Below, one piece after another: positions 37,314 through 49,600 of a stretch of DNA of 64,000 bases; the stretch's first letter is position 1; every line of letters starts with the position of its first letter. The position numbers and the translations under genes are program-made. The notes under the pieces were generated by a model. That model saw only the letters and a list, made by a program, of their open reading frames with translations, searched no databases and was not told the origin of the DNA. Origin of the DNA: Acanthochromis polyacanthus. Its lineage: Eukaryota > Chordata > Actinopteri > Pomacentridae. Location of the stretch: contig NC_067131.1 of assembly GCF_021347895.1 (NCBI RefSeq), forward strand, positions 32,335,411 through 32,399,410, written 5' to 3'.

Positions 37314-38720
37314 CAGAGGTCGGCAACCCACAGCTCCGGAGCTGCATGAGGCTCTTTCATCCCTCTGTTGCGGCTCTCTGTAACTTTGGAAAATAAATCA
37401 TCAGCAGGCTATTTAATTAAATGTATTTTATTTTAGATTGTTAATTTTTAAAATTTAATTCTAAATTTGAAGATTATGGTGATCTTGTGACATCAAAATA
37501 AAACGTCTTAATTTTTGTCTGTCAAAATATGCGTCCCAGCCGTCAGTCTCCGACACTCACCGGCCTGCATGTATTCATTTGGAGTCCTGTTGATCTTTGG
37601 ATCCCAGTGTTTGCTCTGCATTCATTCAGCAGTGGCGGGCCACCATTCCTACATCCTAGCTGTCGCTCCTTCAAATTTCTTTTTAAAAAAAAATTGTCAC
37701 AAATACACCGCCGCCGCACGTCTCCACCTTCACAGCAGAGTCCTGCATTGTGTCGGGTACTCATGAGTACTAAGGTAAACTACGGATAACTGTCTTTGCT
37801 CAGTATCTACTCTTTGATATGTCAGGTTAATACGACGTTACTCACGAGAGCACGGCTCGATGTCACGTCCAGCATCCAGGCAGCAGGTCAGAGAGTCAGA
37901 GGAGTGTCGTCTTGGAAAATAGGGCAGCGACTTACCGGAGAAAAGTTATTAGCTTAAGATAAATAGATTTTACAAGTTAAATAGACATTCGCAAAATATT
38001 GATTTCTCGCTAACATTATGTAACATATGAGGTCCAGGAGCAAAAATGACATTAACCAAGTAAGATAAATATTAGTGGAAGGACCAGGGGTGAAAGTAGT
38101 TTTAAATTCTTGCCGGAACTATTACCATTATGTCCGTCGATGCTAACTATTGTAAATCCTGTTGAAAGATTTTCAGCCAATCACAAGAACGTGTGGAATT
38201 TCAGGTGTAATTTATTGCTTGCCCCGTCCCAGTGCAAGCGGCGCTTATTGATGTCTATTGACTAGTTGTGGAAAATGTCCCAGTGCAATAAATGAAGCGC
38301 ACCGATTTGCTATTGGCTGCTACTGGCCATAACAATCGCTGTGTTACGGAAGTAGACACGCATGCGCACTCACGTACTGCTGAGTGAACGGTCGATAGCA
38401 GGCAGCCGGGCGGCGTACCCATAGATACCGGTGGAAGAGCGGCGTAACGCCACCGGATCTTTTCCTGGAACGCAGTTCCGGACCATTCCGGCTTACTTTC
38501 ACCCCTGGGTAGGACACAATTAAAAAATGAATCTATCTAATTAGAGGCTTTGTAATTAATTAATCACGACTGATTAACAAGGGCATAGAGGTAAAAAAGT
38601 GACATATGCAGTGTTGTCTTCATTTTAAATGCCAAAAGGATTTTGCAGCTCCCGGTGTTTTCTTTTCTGTGAGAAACGGGTCAAAATGGCTCTTTGAGTG
38701 TTAAAGGTTGCCGACCCCTG
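37314..38720. mobile_element. hAT-type element containing a second hAT-type element
   Basis: The left end CAGAGGTCGGCAACC and right end GGTTGCCGACCCCTG are inverted. The 8-bp flanks are ATCCAGAC (37,306-37,313) and ATCTAGAC (38,721-38,728), 7 of 8 identical. The interior near each end has the gagctgcatgaggctcttt and aaaatggctctttgagtg words of a common hAT family. There is no transposase frame. It lies upstream of ankrd repeat exon 1. Confidence 0.88.
38085..38507. mobile_element. Nested hAT-type element, 423 bp
   Basis: The ends CAGGGGTGAAAGTA and TACTTTCACCCCTG are perfect inverted copies. The flanks GGAAGGAC (38,077-38,084) and GGTAGGAC (38,508-38,515) match at 7 of 8. It sits wholly inside the larger hAT element, so it is the younger of the two. 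Confidence 0.9.
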
Positions 38721-38807
38721 ATCTAGACCAAGTCTAGCAGGTCAGTCTCCAGTTTCCAGTGACTTACAGAATTTCTTATGGAAATTTGACAAAATCCGCT
38801 GAATCCA

Positions 38808-38968
38808 CAACAAATCAATCAATCGAACTTTATTTGTATCGTACTTTTCATACAATAAGACTGCATCACAAAGTGCTTTACAATGTTAAAAATATTGAGT
38901 TAGAAACAAGAAAAACCCTCCCACCCTGGGTATGTACATATAATTGGACACACACACACACACACACA
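38808..38968. repeat. Dispersed repeat tail and (AC)n
   Basis: aatcaatcaatcgaactttatttgtatcg...cacaaagtgctttacaat is a common fish repeat tail. A short (AC)n run follows at 38,949-38,968. Confidence 0.6.
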
Positions 38969-39119
38969 CTACAGTAACACACTGTTTGTGTGCTCCGACA
39001 CGCTAACCCTTCAGGAGACGACGGCTGACCTCCAGAAACCAGAGAAGAAGTTTTACTGGAGGTGATAAATAGTACTGACAGCAGAAATACTGCAGTAATA
39101 ACGTGTACATGTACTGACA

Positions 39120-39521
39120 GCGGGCTGCACAGAGGTGGAGTGGTTAGCACTTTGGCCTTGCAACAAGAAGATCCCCGGTTCAAATCCCGGCCTGGGATCT
39201 TTCTGCATGGAGTTTGCATGTTCTCCCTGTGCATGCGTGGGTTTTCTCCGGGTACTCCGGCTTCCTCCCACAGTCCAAAAACATGCTGAGGTTAATTGGT
39301 TACTCTAAATTGTCCGTAGGTGTGAATGTGAGTGTGATTGTGTGTCTGTATATGTAGCCCTGTGACAGACTGGTGACCTGTCCAGGGTGTCCCCTGCCTT
39401 CACCCGAGTCAGCTGGGATAGACTCCAGCACCCCCCATGACCCTAGTGAGGATAAAGCGGTGGCTAGAGGATGGATGGATGGATGGATGGATGGATGGAT
39501 GGATGGATGGATGGATGGACA
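39120..39521 (+). mobile_element. tRNA-derived SINE with (GGAT)n tail
   Basis: The head gtggagtggttagcactttggcc resembles an A box and ggttcaaatcc is a B box, as in a tRNA promoter. The body carries the fish-SINE words gcatgttctccctgtgcatgcgtgggttttctcc and ggataaagcggtgg. It ends in eleven GGAT units at 39,470-39,518. It is not a real tRNA gene, since no cloverleaf can be closed. Confidence 0.85.
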
Positions 39522-39879
39522 TCAGTAGAAGTACTGCAGTATTAGTAGTAGAAGGTAGCGACCTACTCTTATTTCCCACCAAATCCAGACAGCAGACAGA
39601 AATAGATCGATAGTCCAGGAGAGGAGGCAGCCGAAGAAACAATGAAGGAGGAAGTCATAAACCTGCTGCAGCAGAGATCCAGGGGAGACCTTCCACATTG
39701 AGGAGAAACCTTCTGAGGAAGTGAAGGAGGAAGCAGCAAACTAGATCATAGTCCTACAAGGACCCCTTCGATCTGTGAAGATCCTGTTCACAAAGGAGAA
39801 GAGTTAAAGTCTCTGAGTGTGGAAGACCGCCCTGGATGAACACATAAGGCCTGCACAGATGACCGATACCATGGAGAGG

Positions 39880-40535
39880 TGACGCTTCCACCCGACAACC
39901 CCCCACTCAATCCACCAGGGCACCAACGTGGCATCTGCCCACCCCGGTGGATTGAGCAGGTGCTGCTTCAACACCAGGTCCCAACAGGGTTCCATACAGG
40001 CTCTACAAAAACACACCAGACGTCCTACAACTCCTCTGGAAGCTGATGAGAGTTGTGTTGGAAAAGAAGGAGATACCAACAGCCTGATGGAGAGCCGGAG
40101 AGATCCTTATTCTCAAGGAAAAGGATTCATCGAACATTGTCCAGTTCCACCAGATCAGCCTTCTTAACGTTGAAGGAAGAATCTTCTTCAGCTCACAGGC
40201 TGGCAGGATCCCTGCAAAGAAACCAGCTGATCAACATGTCCATCCAGAAAACGGACATCTCAGGCTTCTCTGCTTGTGTGGAACACACCAGCATCATCTG
40301 GCACTAGATCCAGGTTGCCAGGAAGGAGGGATCAGACCTTCATGTGATCGTGTGGTCAGCCTTCGACGTCTTCAGGGTCCCAGCAGCTCTTACAACCCTC
40401 ATCATGCTGACCTCCAGGACATTCAGCTCTGCACAACAACAGCTCAGTACACCACAGCATGGCAGCACCTGGACGTAGGAATCATGGACGGCTGCACCAT
40501 CTCCTGCCTGCCTTCACCATGGAGGTGATCATTCA
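39880..40535 (+). pseudogene. Decayed LINE reverse-transcriptase fragment
   Basis: Reading across frames gives VPYRLYKNTPDVLQLLWKL, RAGEILILKEKDSSNIVQFH, ISLLNVEGRIFF, TAQYTTAWQHLDVGIMDGCT. This follows the order of an RT seen in many fish genomes (annotated there as an R2-type LINE), with stops and shifts and the loss of the catalytic region. The family assignment is from memory. Confidence 0.6.
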
Positions 40536-41098
40536 GGCATCTCGGTGGGTGTCGGAGGACAGAGAATCAGACTTATTGGTTCATACATTTAGATCAGTCA
40601 CATTACTAACTCCATTAATCATTAGAATAATACAAAAAAACAAACAGAAACAAACTTTACAAAAATTGGACTTTTATTGTAAAAGGAAACACACAAAAGG
40701 AGGTTACATCACTTCCTGCTCCAGCAGGAATTATGACATCATCAATCCATTGCACATTACATCATAGCCCTACTGCAGTACGTTTACATGCTAATGCTGC
40801 CAAGCTAGCACAAGCTAGCCAAAAAACTGCCCCGTCACAGCAGTCTGCCTGGAGTTTACCATCCACATGTGATGGATTAACAGACTATAACGTGCTGCTA
40901 ACAGCTAACTGTTAATGCAGAAGACAGGGGAAATAAACTGTGATGTGACCTGAACGCAGTATGAGGCCTTCAGGGACCGTTTGGATGTTCAACAGTCATT
41001 TATGTATCTAAAATATTTTAGTTACGAAGCTGCAGATTCACTTTTAGCACTGAACATCCCTTTAGCCTGCTACATGCTTTAATGCACGCACACACGCA

Positions 41099-41171
<73 letters not shown>

Positions 41172-43120
41172 GAGTGTTTGTTAGCTTAGTCGAGGCTACA
41201 GGAGCTAACAGGAGGTGCTATCTTCACCTGTCAGCATAGTGCAGTTACCATGACAACAGGAGCAACAGTGATTTAAGCTAGCAGGAATTAAAACAGTAAA
41301 ATGTGGTCACATGACTACTGTAACTGTGATAATCTGCCCAGAAACAGGTGACTGTGACTCACAGGAACCAATTACACACAAGTTTTATCATCCAGGGTTT
41401 AATTCTAGTGTTCCAGACTCTGTCCAGTTAAATAAATGAACCAACTTCACAGCAAACACCTCAGAATGTTTCACTGATTAATGATCAGCTGCAGAACTGA
41501 TCAGGTTATTGATCTACTGATCGTATGAGGGTTGGTGATCGTGCTGATGTTCCCCTGATGCATAAAGAATGATTCAAAATCAGAACCAACCAAAATAAAT
41601 CATCACAAACCATCCAGTCTAACACCAAGGTCACCAACACTAAGCACACCTGGTTTCTGACCACTAACCTGGTTAAATAAAGGTTAATATTAATAACTGA
41701 CCAGACAACATCTGCATACATCTGGTACAACTAGCCAAGTGTTTCAGAGAGTAAACTAACAGTCTCAGCAGCAGACCTGTTAGTATTTCTGCCTTTAATC
41801 ATTTTATCTTTATTATCTGCTGACACTCAGCCTGTGTTAGCGCTGCAAAGTCCTAGCTTAGCATTGTTAGCATCTGCCTCAGGGAGCTCGCTAAAGCAGA
41901 CACACACCTTTAATAAGTCTGATGCTGCAGAGTTCATCAACACAATGCCAGTCAGCAAACACAGTTGTAGCTCCACCTCATTAACAGTCAGGGGCTCCAC
42001 CTGGTGGAGCATCCAGGTACTGCAGCTAATCTCCCACATATAATCCACATGTCCATCATCTGCTGCCTATCAGCATGTTTTCAAACCATTAGAATCTATG
42101 AAACATTAATCCCTCTCAGAGTCTGGATGGTGAAGATCCTTCAGGTGAGCAAACAGGCTTCCCCTGAACGTTCTGACACCTGTTTAAAGCCTGATTGGCA
42201 GACTGATTCCAGATCTTTAAAACTCAGTATTTCAGGCTGCTCAGAGTCCTGCTGGTGAAGAATCTGCTGTAAAGGTTATAAAAAAGGAAGAAGTGAATGG
42301 AGCTGCTCCAGCTGAGAACTTCTCCTTCCTCCTGAGATGAAGAACAGTTCAGCTCATCCTGAAGCCTTGAAGACACTCTGACACCATTCCTGTAGAAGCT
42401 GATAGTCTGGAGGACGTTCTCCAGATCAGAATGGATCTTGTGGAAGGTGTGGAAGGCCTTGAATCTTTGGGTTTTAAGGAAGCCCTTATAAATCTGCTGG
42501 TGCCTTTTGAAGCTTTTCAGGTGACCTTCTGAAGTCCATCAGTCCTGTGGCTGCTTTCTGAAGCCCTCTGGCTTCTGATTGTCGTCTGCATTTCTAAAAG
42601 GAACTCTGCTTTCTTGCATATGTCAAAGAGTCTCAGATAGACAGCAGGAGGTTCTGATCTTCTCCCTGAGACTGACTGAGGGTCGGTTCCCTCAGCAGAA
42701 CCGTGAGGTCCAGGTCACGTCTGACGCCCAACAACAAGCCCTTAGAGGAAAGCTGAAGGATCCAAACACTGAATGATGAGGAGGAGCTTCAGACAACAGC
42801 TGCTTCTTTATTCAGACGAGGGATGTCCTGATCTGATTAAAGCTATTAAACTTCAACCCGATCTGCTGGTCAGCTCTGAGACAACAGTTCGTGACAGGAC
42901 ACTGATTTGGAATCATTTCCTTTATCAATACTCACTACCACAGACTGATCCCTGTTCATTGGTTCTGTTCCATCAACAGACTCCTGGTTGGTTCCTCAGT
43001 ATGGTCTGATCCTTCAGCTACTGAGATCCAGAAACTCTGGAGATCCACTTAATCTGGAACACCTGAGCTCTGGTTGGAGGTCAGTAACTCCTCATTACCT
43101 GCTCTCTGCTTTAACATGAA
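40536..43120. other. Mostly unassigned intergenic sequence with an (AC)n run
   Basis: An (AC)n microsatellite occupies 41,087-41,168. The remainder has no recognised gene. A minus-strand stretch at about 42,310-42,510 is open for about 65 codons with protein-like composition (KAFHTFHKIHSDLENVLQ) and is discussed among the findings. Confidence 0.5.
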
Positions 43121-43126
43121 CTGTAG

Positions 43127-43915
43127 TGTGAGCAGAACCACCTTCAATTGAACGCCAGCAAGACAAAGGAGATGGTGATCGATTTCCACAGGAAACCCTC
43201 AGACACTCCACCGCTGAACATCCAGAGACTTGACACTGAGAGAGTGAGGACCTACAAGTACCTGGTGTTCACTTAAATAACAAACTGGACTGGACAGATC
43301 ACACTGACTCTCTGTATAAGAAGGATCCGTGTTGTTTATACCTGCTGAGGAGACTCATCATTTGGTGTGAGCAGACCACTGCTGAGGACCTTTGTGACAC
43401 TGTTGGGACATCCTTTCTATGCAGTGGTGTGCTGGGGAGGGGGGTGCTCTGAGCCTGATAAGAACCGACTCAGAGTAATAAAAAGATCAGCTCAGTCTGA
43501 TCCTGGACTCCATGGAGGTGGTGGAGAGAGGAGGGCTCTGGATAAACTCCTCCCACCCTCTACATCAGACTGAACTCCTTAAAAAGCTCCTTCAGCAACA
43601 GACTGGTCCACCCTAAGTGTAAGAAGGAATTTTTCCCAACATCAGTCAGACTGTACAATGCTGCATTATAAACCGGTCTACCTCTGTCACTGCTGCACTT
43701 TTCTCCCTCACTTATGTGCAATAACTGTTATTTTTCAACCTCATGTAAACAGTCTTCTCAAAAAAAAATCTTCTGTGTGTATAATGTTCTCTGTGTTTTT
43801 GCACTGTGTGTTTTATTTATCCTGTACTGTCCTTAAACTATTTTCTCTCTTTTGGAGCTGCTGTAACAGTAAACTTCCCCCATTGTGGGATGAAAAAAGT
43901 TTATTTTAACTTAGT
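43127..43915 (+). pseudogene. Decayed LINE reverse-transcriptase C-terminus and 3' end
   Basis: Across frames: LNASKTKEMVIDFHRKPSDT, RLDTERVRTYKYL, NNKLDWTDHTDSLYKK, LYLLRRL, SNRLVHPKCKKEFFPTSVRL. This is the C-terminal part of an RT of the L2/CR1/Rex group (SKTKE-VIDFR...YKYLGVxLDxKLDW...LxFLRRL). Several stops and shifts are present. The 3' end runs to tcccccattgtgggatgaaaaaagttta. Confidence 0.75.
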
Positions 43916-44024
43916 CTGAGTGAGGCTTCCTCTGGCCTCTACAGGATTAAACAGGAAGAGGCTCCACCTGGTGGAACAACCAGGAACTACAGCTGATCTA
44001 CATCTATGACATTATGGAGAGAAA

Positions 44025-45810
44025 TCTATGGAGGTATTTCAGGTGCAAAATGTTTGAGCACCTGCAACATCAAATTTGTAGTTGTGTACATTGAATTTGT
44101 ATCAGCAAACATGATTTCCCACACTCTGAGTTGTGTACTTGGAAAATAATTTCTTGTGTCGTTTTTTTTCTTCCCACAAATACAACACAAAAATACACAT
44201 TCACAAAATCGTAATTCCAGGTGCACAAATCACATTTACAGGTGCACAAATCCTTCTCTACAAGTCGCATATTTCAACACTGACACGCTCACATTTTGCA
44301 CCTATTGTTGCAGCACACTAAGTGCAAACATACTTGTGCACCTGTATTGTACGAAGTGAAGCTGAAGTGAGAATTTGAATATGTGCAAATCTGAATGTGA
44401 ACTTGTGCAGTAAGTATGTGAAATAATTTACCATGAAAATATCTGTCCTCTAACACATGAACACACATTGCTACTTACAACCACTATAATCCTCCCCATG
44501 AGTCACACATTCTCTGTTTTCTACAGGTGCAAATCAGAAATCGTACTTCCGGTCCCGCTGAGATATTTGGTGCAAAACTACAAAACGATCCGATCTGTGT
44601 ATAAATTCTATGCTCTGAGATTGACAGACTTTTCGGCCAGTCAGAGAGACGCTTTGCCCGCCCAGCCAATCAGAGGCTTTTATTCCGTCCGAGGTCGCTT
44701 TACCGAGTTCCGGGTGTGGAATTTCACGATAGAGTGTAGGGAGTTCTTGTTTTGGACGGCTGGTCTGCTCTAATCTCTATAATGCGCATTTCCCAATGAC
44801 TCAAATAACTTACATGGATGGGATCAGCAAGTTCTGATTTTAGCGGAAAGTTGTTGACGGGGGGTGGGGGGGGGGGGTGTTGCGGCGGCGGCGCAGCGAC
44901 TTCCAATCGCTGGGCCGTTTACAATCGTCGTTAACAAGCTATCGTTCACGTCGTTACCATTGCGCGGGAGTATCAGCGACAATAAAGTGTTCAAACTTGT
45001 GAAATCAGCGTTCAAATAAATGAAATCCGCGGATCCGCGGTAAATTCCCATCCCTGAAAAAAAGCGGAATTCCGCGAATCCACGGAAAAATCACATCCCT
45101 GAACTAATCCATTCCTCTTAGTATATTGAAATCAAAGCCGACACTCTCTCCACCGTGAAATTCCACAGCCGGAAGTCGGACGGAATAAAAACCTCTGATT
45201 GGCTGGGCGGGCAAAGCGTCTCTCTGACTGGTCGAAAAGTCTGTCAATCTCAGAACATAGAATTTATACACAGATCGGATCGTTTTGTACCAACTATCTC
45301 AGCGGGACCGGAAGTACGATTTCTGATTTGCACCTGTAGAAAACAGAGAATGTGTGACTCGTGGGGAGGATTCGAGTGGTTGTAAGTAGCAATGTGTGTT
45401 TGTGTGTTAAAGGGCACAGCTATTTTCATGGTAAATTATTTCACATACTTATTGCACAAGTTCACATTCAGATTTGCACATATTCAAATTCTCACTTCGT
45501 ACAATACAGGTGCACAAGTATGTTTTGCACTTAGTGTGCTGCAACAATAGATGCAAAATGTGAGCGTGTCAGTGTTGAAATATGTGACTTGTAGAGAAGG
45601 ATTTGTGCACCTGTGAATGTGATTTTATGAATGTGTATTTTTGTGTTTTATTTGTGGGAAGAAAAAAACCGACACATACAAGAATTTATTTTCCAAGTAC
45701 ACGACTCAGAGTGTGGGAAATCAGACTTGCTGATACAAATTCAATGTACACAACTACAAATTTGATGGTACAGGTGCTCAAACATTTTGCACCTGAAATA
45801 CCTTCATAGA
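44025..45810. mobile_element. Element with very long inverted arms (foldback-like)
   Basis: About 44,025-44,745 and 45,140-45,810 are inverted copies of each other, roughly 700 bp each. Outer ends are tctatggaggtatttcaggtg and cacctgaaataccttcataga. Inner arm words such as aatcagaggcttttattccg occur inverted at about 45,180. The loop of about 400 bp carries smaller repeats ending in catccctga at about 45,050 and 45,100. No transposase was found, and a clear target duplication was not seen. Family unknown. Confidence 0.85.
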
Positions 45811-46060
45811 AAACAGGTTTACTGCAGTACATCCTACCCTCTAGTACTACATGTACCCTCTACTACTACATTGGGATCAGACCGGGACATCCCTGATCGA
45901 GACTTCCTGTTTGCCTCCAGTCCACCCAGAGGTCAACATCTGTCTGTTCCGTGTTCAGGTAAAGTGACTGCAGTGAAGCGGTGCTCGGTGGGTTCTTGAT
46001 GCTTCCCAGAATAAGATGGCTTCAGTGCTGGTGGAGTGTAAAAGTCATTAAAAGCAGGTG

Positions 46061-46626
46061 TCACCAGTAGGGGGCGCTCCCATCTATCTGCCCCCAGCTC
46101 TGCCATTCAGGAAAGATCCCCACTGAGGTCCGTGGGCTTCCAAACGGGTCAAACTCCATCTGCTCCCTGGTCCCTGCCCGTTGGTTCTGCTTCCCCGCTG
46201 GACTCTCAGCGCTCCGGCTGGGACCTGACAGCACCAGGCGGTAGTTGTTCCCCAGGTTGTTGTCCCAGAACGTCTGCTCCCGGGTCTGGTACCGGATGCA
46301 GAACTCCACCCGGCTGCAGGGCTCCAGCAGATCCGGCACCGAGACGGAGAAGGAGAAAGTGTCGGTGTTGGAGCCGCCGTAGACATTGTTCAGGTACCGG
46401 CAGCCCACGTCCTGGAAGGAGCGCCACGAGTCGAAGGTGATCCGAACTAACACGCTCTTCTCAAAGCAGATGTTACGCACCTGGACGGAACCAGACAGCA
46501 GCCGGTCCTGAACAGAACACGTCTCCAGACACACCTGCTGCGCTTTGAGCCGGTTCCTCAGGTCCAGGTAGTCTTCAGCTGGCGGAGTGAAGTCCAGAAC
46601 CAGAACAGAACCACCGTCTGTCGAGT
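46061..46626 (-). CDS. ppp1r3c: ppp1r3c, coding exon 2 (CBM21 glycogen-binding domain)
   Basis: Acceptor gttaccctccag, phase 1, 566 nt to a TGA at 46,061-46,063. It encodes residues 112-299. LDFTPPAEDYLDLRNRL leads into a CBM21 domain (about 143-242) with VRNICFEKSVLVRITFDSW, YLNNVYGG, SRVEFCIRY and the ligand-site block FWDNNLGNNYRL. The C-terminus FGSPRTSVGIFPEWQSWG is conserved in PPP1R3C. PPP1R3C (PTG) carries PP1 to glycogen and promotes dephosphorylation of glycogen synthase and phosphorylase. The frame is intact and about 18 residues shorter than the human protein as I recall it (317). Confidence 0.95.
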
Positions 46627-49600
46627 CTGGAGGGTAACAGGAGGAAGATTAAAGGAGGAAGAAATAAACCTCAAACACGATTGACAGTTTAAGCTGCAAA
46701 CTTGATCAGACCAGAACAGCTTCATGTTGACCGGAAACACACAGGAGAAGGACTGTTGGTGAAGATCCAGAGGAACTTCCAGAGGATTGTAGCTCAGAAC
46801 AGTCAGGAAACAGAACCCAGATCAGGTCTACATTTATTCTGCTGCTATTTCACCTGAACATGACACTGTAGAGTCTTTAAAATGTGAGGAAAGCATGACA
46901 TCATGTTAGTTTTACAGGTCTGAGCAACTTATTTATTCACTTCATGAAATGATGACGAATGTAGAACGTTTCCTGTTCTGTTACAGAACGTTCACGAGCT
47001 TAAAGGTTCCACTAAAGTCTGTCAGTGCTTCAGTCTATAATCCTGCTTTTATTCTGTTTATGTAGCTTGAAATGAGCTGCTGCTGGCCCCGCCCCTTCAG
47101 GAAGAAGACTCTCTGTGTGTGACTGACAGGTGAATGAGCCTTTCTACTGAAAATATGTGTGAATCCTCAGCAGGCACAGCTTTTAATTAGCTGATTTATA
47201 AAATCAGTATTTGAATGTCGCGACGGCTGGTTAACTGTGTTTATATAGAACCGTTACAGCTGGTTAACTGTGTTTATATAACCGTTACAGCTGGTTAACT
47301 GTTTATATATAACCGTTACAGTTGGTTAACTGTTTATATATAACCGTTACACCTGCTTAACTGTGTTTAAATACAACCGTTACAGCTGGTTAACTGTGTT
47401 TATATACAACCGTTACAGCTGGTTAACTGTGTTTATATACAACCGTTACAGCTGGTTAACTGTGTTTATATACAACCGTTACAGCTGATTAACTGTGTTT
47501 ATATACAACCGTTACAGCTGGTTAACTGTGTTTATATATAACCGTTACACCTGCTTAACTGTGTTTAAATACAACCGTTACACCTGCTTAACTGTGTTTT
47601 TATATAACGGTTACACCTGCTTAACTGTGTTTTTATATAACCGTTACAGCTGGTTAACTGTTTATATATAACCGTTACACCTGCTTAACTGTGTTTATAT
47701 ACAACCGTTACAGCTGGTTAACTGTGTTTATATAACCGTTACAGTTGGTTAACTGTTTATATATAACTGTTACACCTGCTTAACTGTGTTTATATACAAC
47801 CGTTACAGCTGGTTAACTGTGTTCATATACAACCGTTACACCTGCTTAACTGTGTTCATATACAACCGTTACAGCTGGTTAACTGTGTTCATATACAACC
47901 GTTACACCTGGTTAACTGTGTTCATATACAACCGTTACACCTGCTTAACTGTGTTTATATATAACCGTTACAGCTGGTTAACTGTGTTCATATATAACCG
48001 TTACACCTGCTTAACTGTGTTTTTATATAACCGTTACAGCTGGTTAACTGTGTTCATATACAACCGTTACACCTGCTTAACTGTGTTCATATACAACCGT
48101 TACAGCTGGTTAACTGGGTTAATATATAACCGTTACACCTGCTTAACTGTGTTTTTATATATCCGTTACAGCTGGTTAACTGTGTTCATATACAACCGTT
48201 ACAGCTGGTTAACTGTGTTCATATATAACCGTTACACCTGCTTAACTGTGTTTATATATAACCGTTACAGCTGGTTAACTGTGTTTATATACAACCGTTA
48301 CAGCTGGTTAACTGTTTTTATATAACCGTTACAGCTGGTTAACTGTTTATATATAACCGTTACAGCTGGTTAACTGTTTATATATAACCGTTACACCTGC
48401 TTAACTGTGTTTATATACAACCGTTACAGCTGGTTAACTGTGTTTATATACAACCGTTACACCTGCTTAACTGTGTTTATATATAACCGTTACACCTGCT
48501 TAACTGTGTTTATATATAACCGTTACAGCTGGTTAACTGTGTTTTTATATAACCGTTACAGCTGGTTAACTGTGTTTTTATATAACCGTTACAGCTGGTT
48601 AACTGTTTATATACAACCGTTACAGCTGGTTAACTGTTTATATATAACCGTTACACCTGCTTAACTGTGTTTATATACAACCGTTACAGCTGGTTAACTG
48701 TGTTTATATACAACCGTTACAGCTGGTTAACTGTGTTCATATATAACCGTTACACCTGGTTAACTGTGTTTATATACAACCGTTACAGCTGGTTAACTGT
48801 GTTTTTATACAACCGTTACAGCTGGTTAACTGTGTTTTTATATAACCGTTACAGCTGGTTAACTGTTTTTATATAACCGTTACAGCTGGTTAACTGTTTA
48901 TATATAACCGTTACACCTGCTTAACTGTGTTTATATACAACCGTTACAGCTGGTTAACTGTGTTTATATACAACCGTTACAGCTGGTTAACTGTGTTTAT
49001 ATACAACCGTTACAGCTGGTTAACTGTGTTTATATACAACCGTTACAGCTGGTTAACTGTGTTTATATACAACCGTTACAGCTGATTAACTGTGTTTATA
49101 TACAACCGTTACAGCTGGTTAACTGTGTTCATATACAACCGTTACACCTGCTTAACTGTGTTTTTATATAACCGTTACAGCTGGTTAACTGTGTTCATAT
49201 ACAACCGTTACAGCTGGTTAACTGTGTTCATATACAACCGTTACACCTGCTTAACTGTGTTTTTATATAACCGTTACAGCTGGTTAACTGTGTTCATATA
49301 CAACCGTTACAGCTGGTTAACTGTGTTTATATACAACCGTTACAGCTGGTTAACTGTGTTTTTATATAACCGTTACAGCTGGTTAACTGTTTATATATAA
49401 CCGTTACAGTTGGTTAACTGTTTATATATAACCGTTACACCTGCTTAACTGTGTTTATATACAACCGTTACAGCTGGTTAACTTGTTTATATACAACCGT
49501 TACAGCTGGTTAACTGTGTTTATATACAACCGTTACAGCTGGTTAACTGTGTTTATATACAACCGTTACAGCTGATTAACTGTGTTTATATACAACCGTT

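Noticed and set aside
35465..37360. Collagen-like GLEPGLQ and RTRSTGF proteins over 500 codons
   Set aside because: They are translations of the 21-bp intronic array, open on both strands. Real ankyrin exons flank it.
39120..39300. tRNA gene
   Set aside because: A and B box-like motifs are present, but no cloverleaf closes and the sequence continues into a SINE body and (GGAT)n tail.
46084..46440. Overlapping open frames of 73-102 codons in the ppp1r3c exon
   Set aside because: They are shadows of the CBM21-coding frame in GC-rich sequence.
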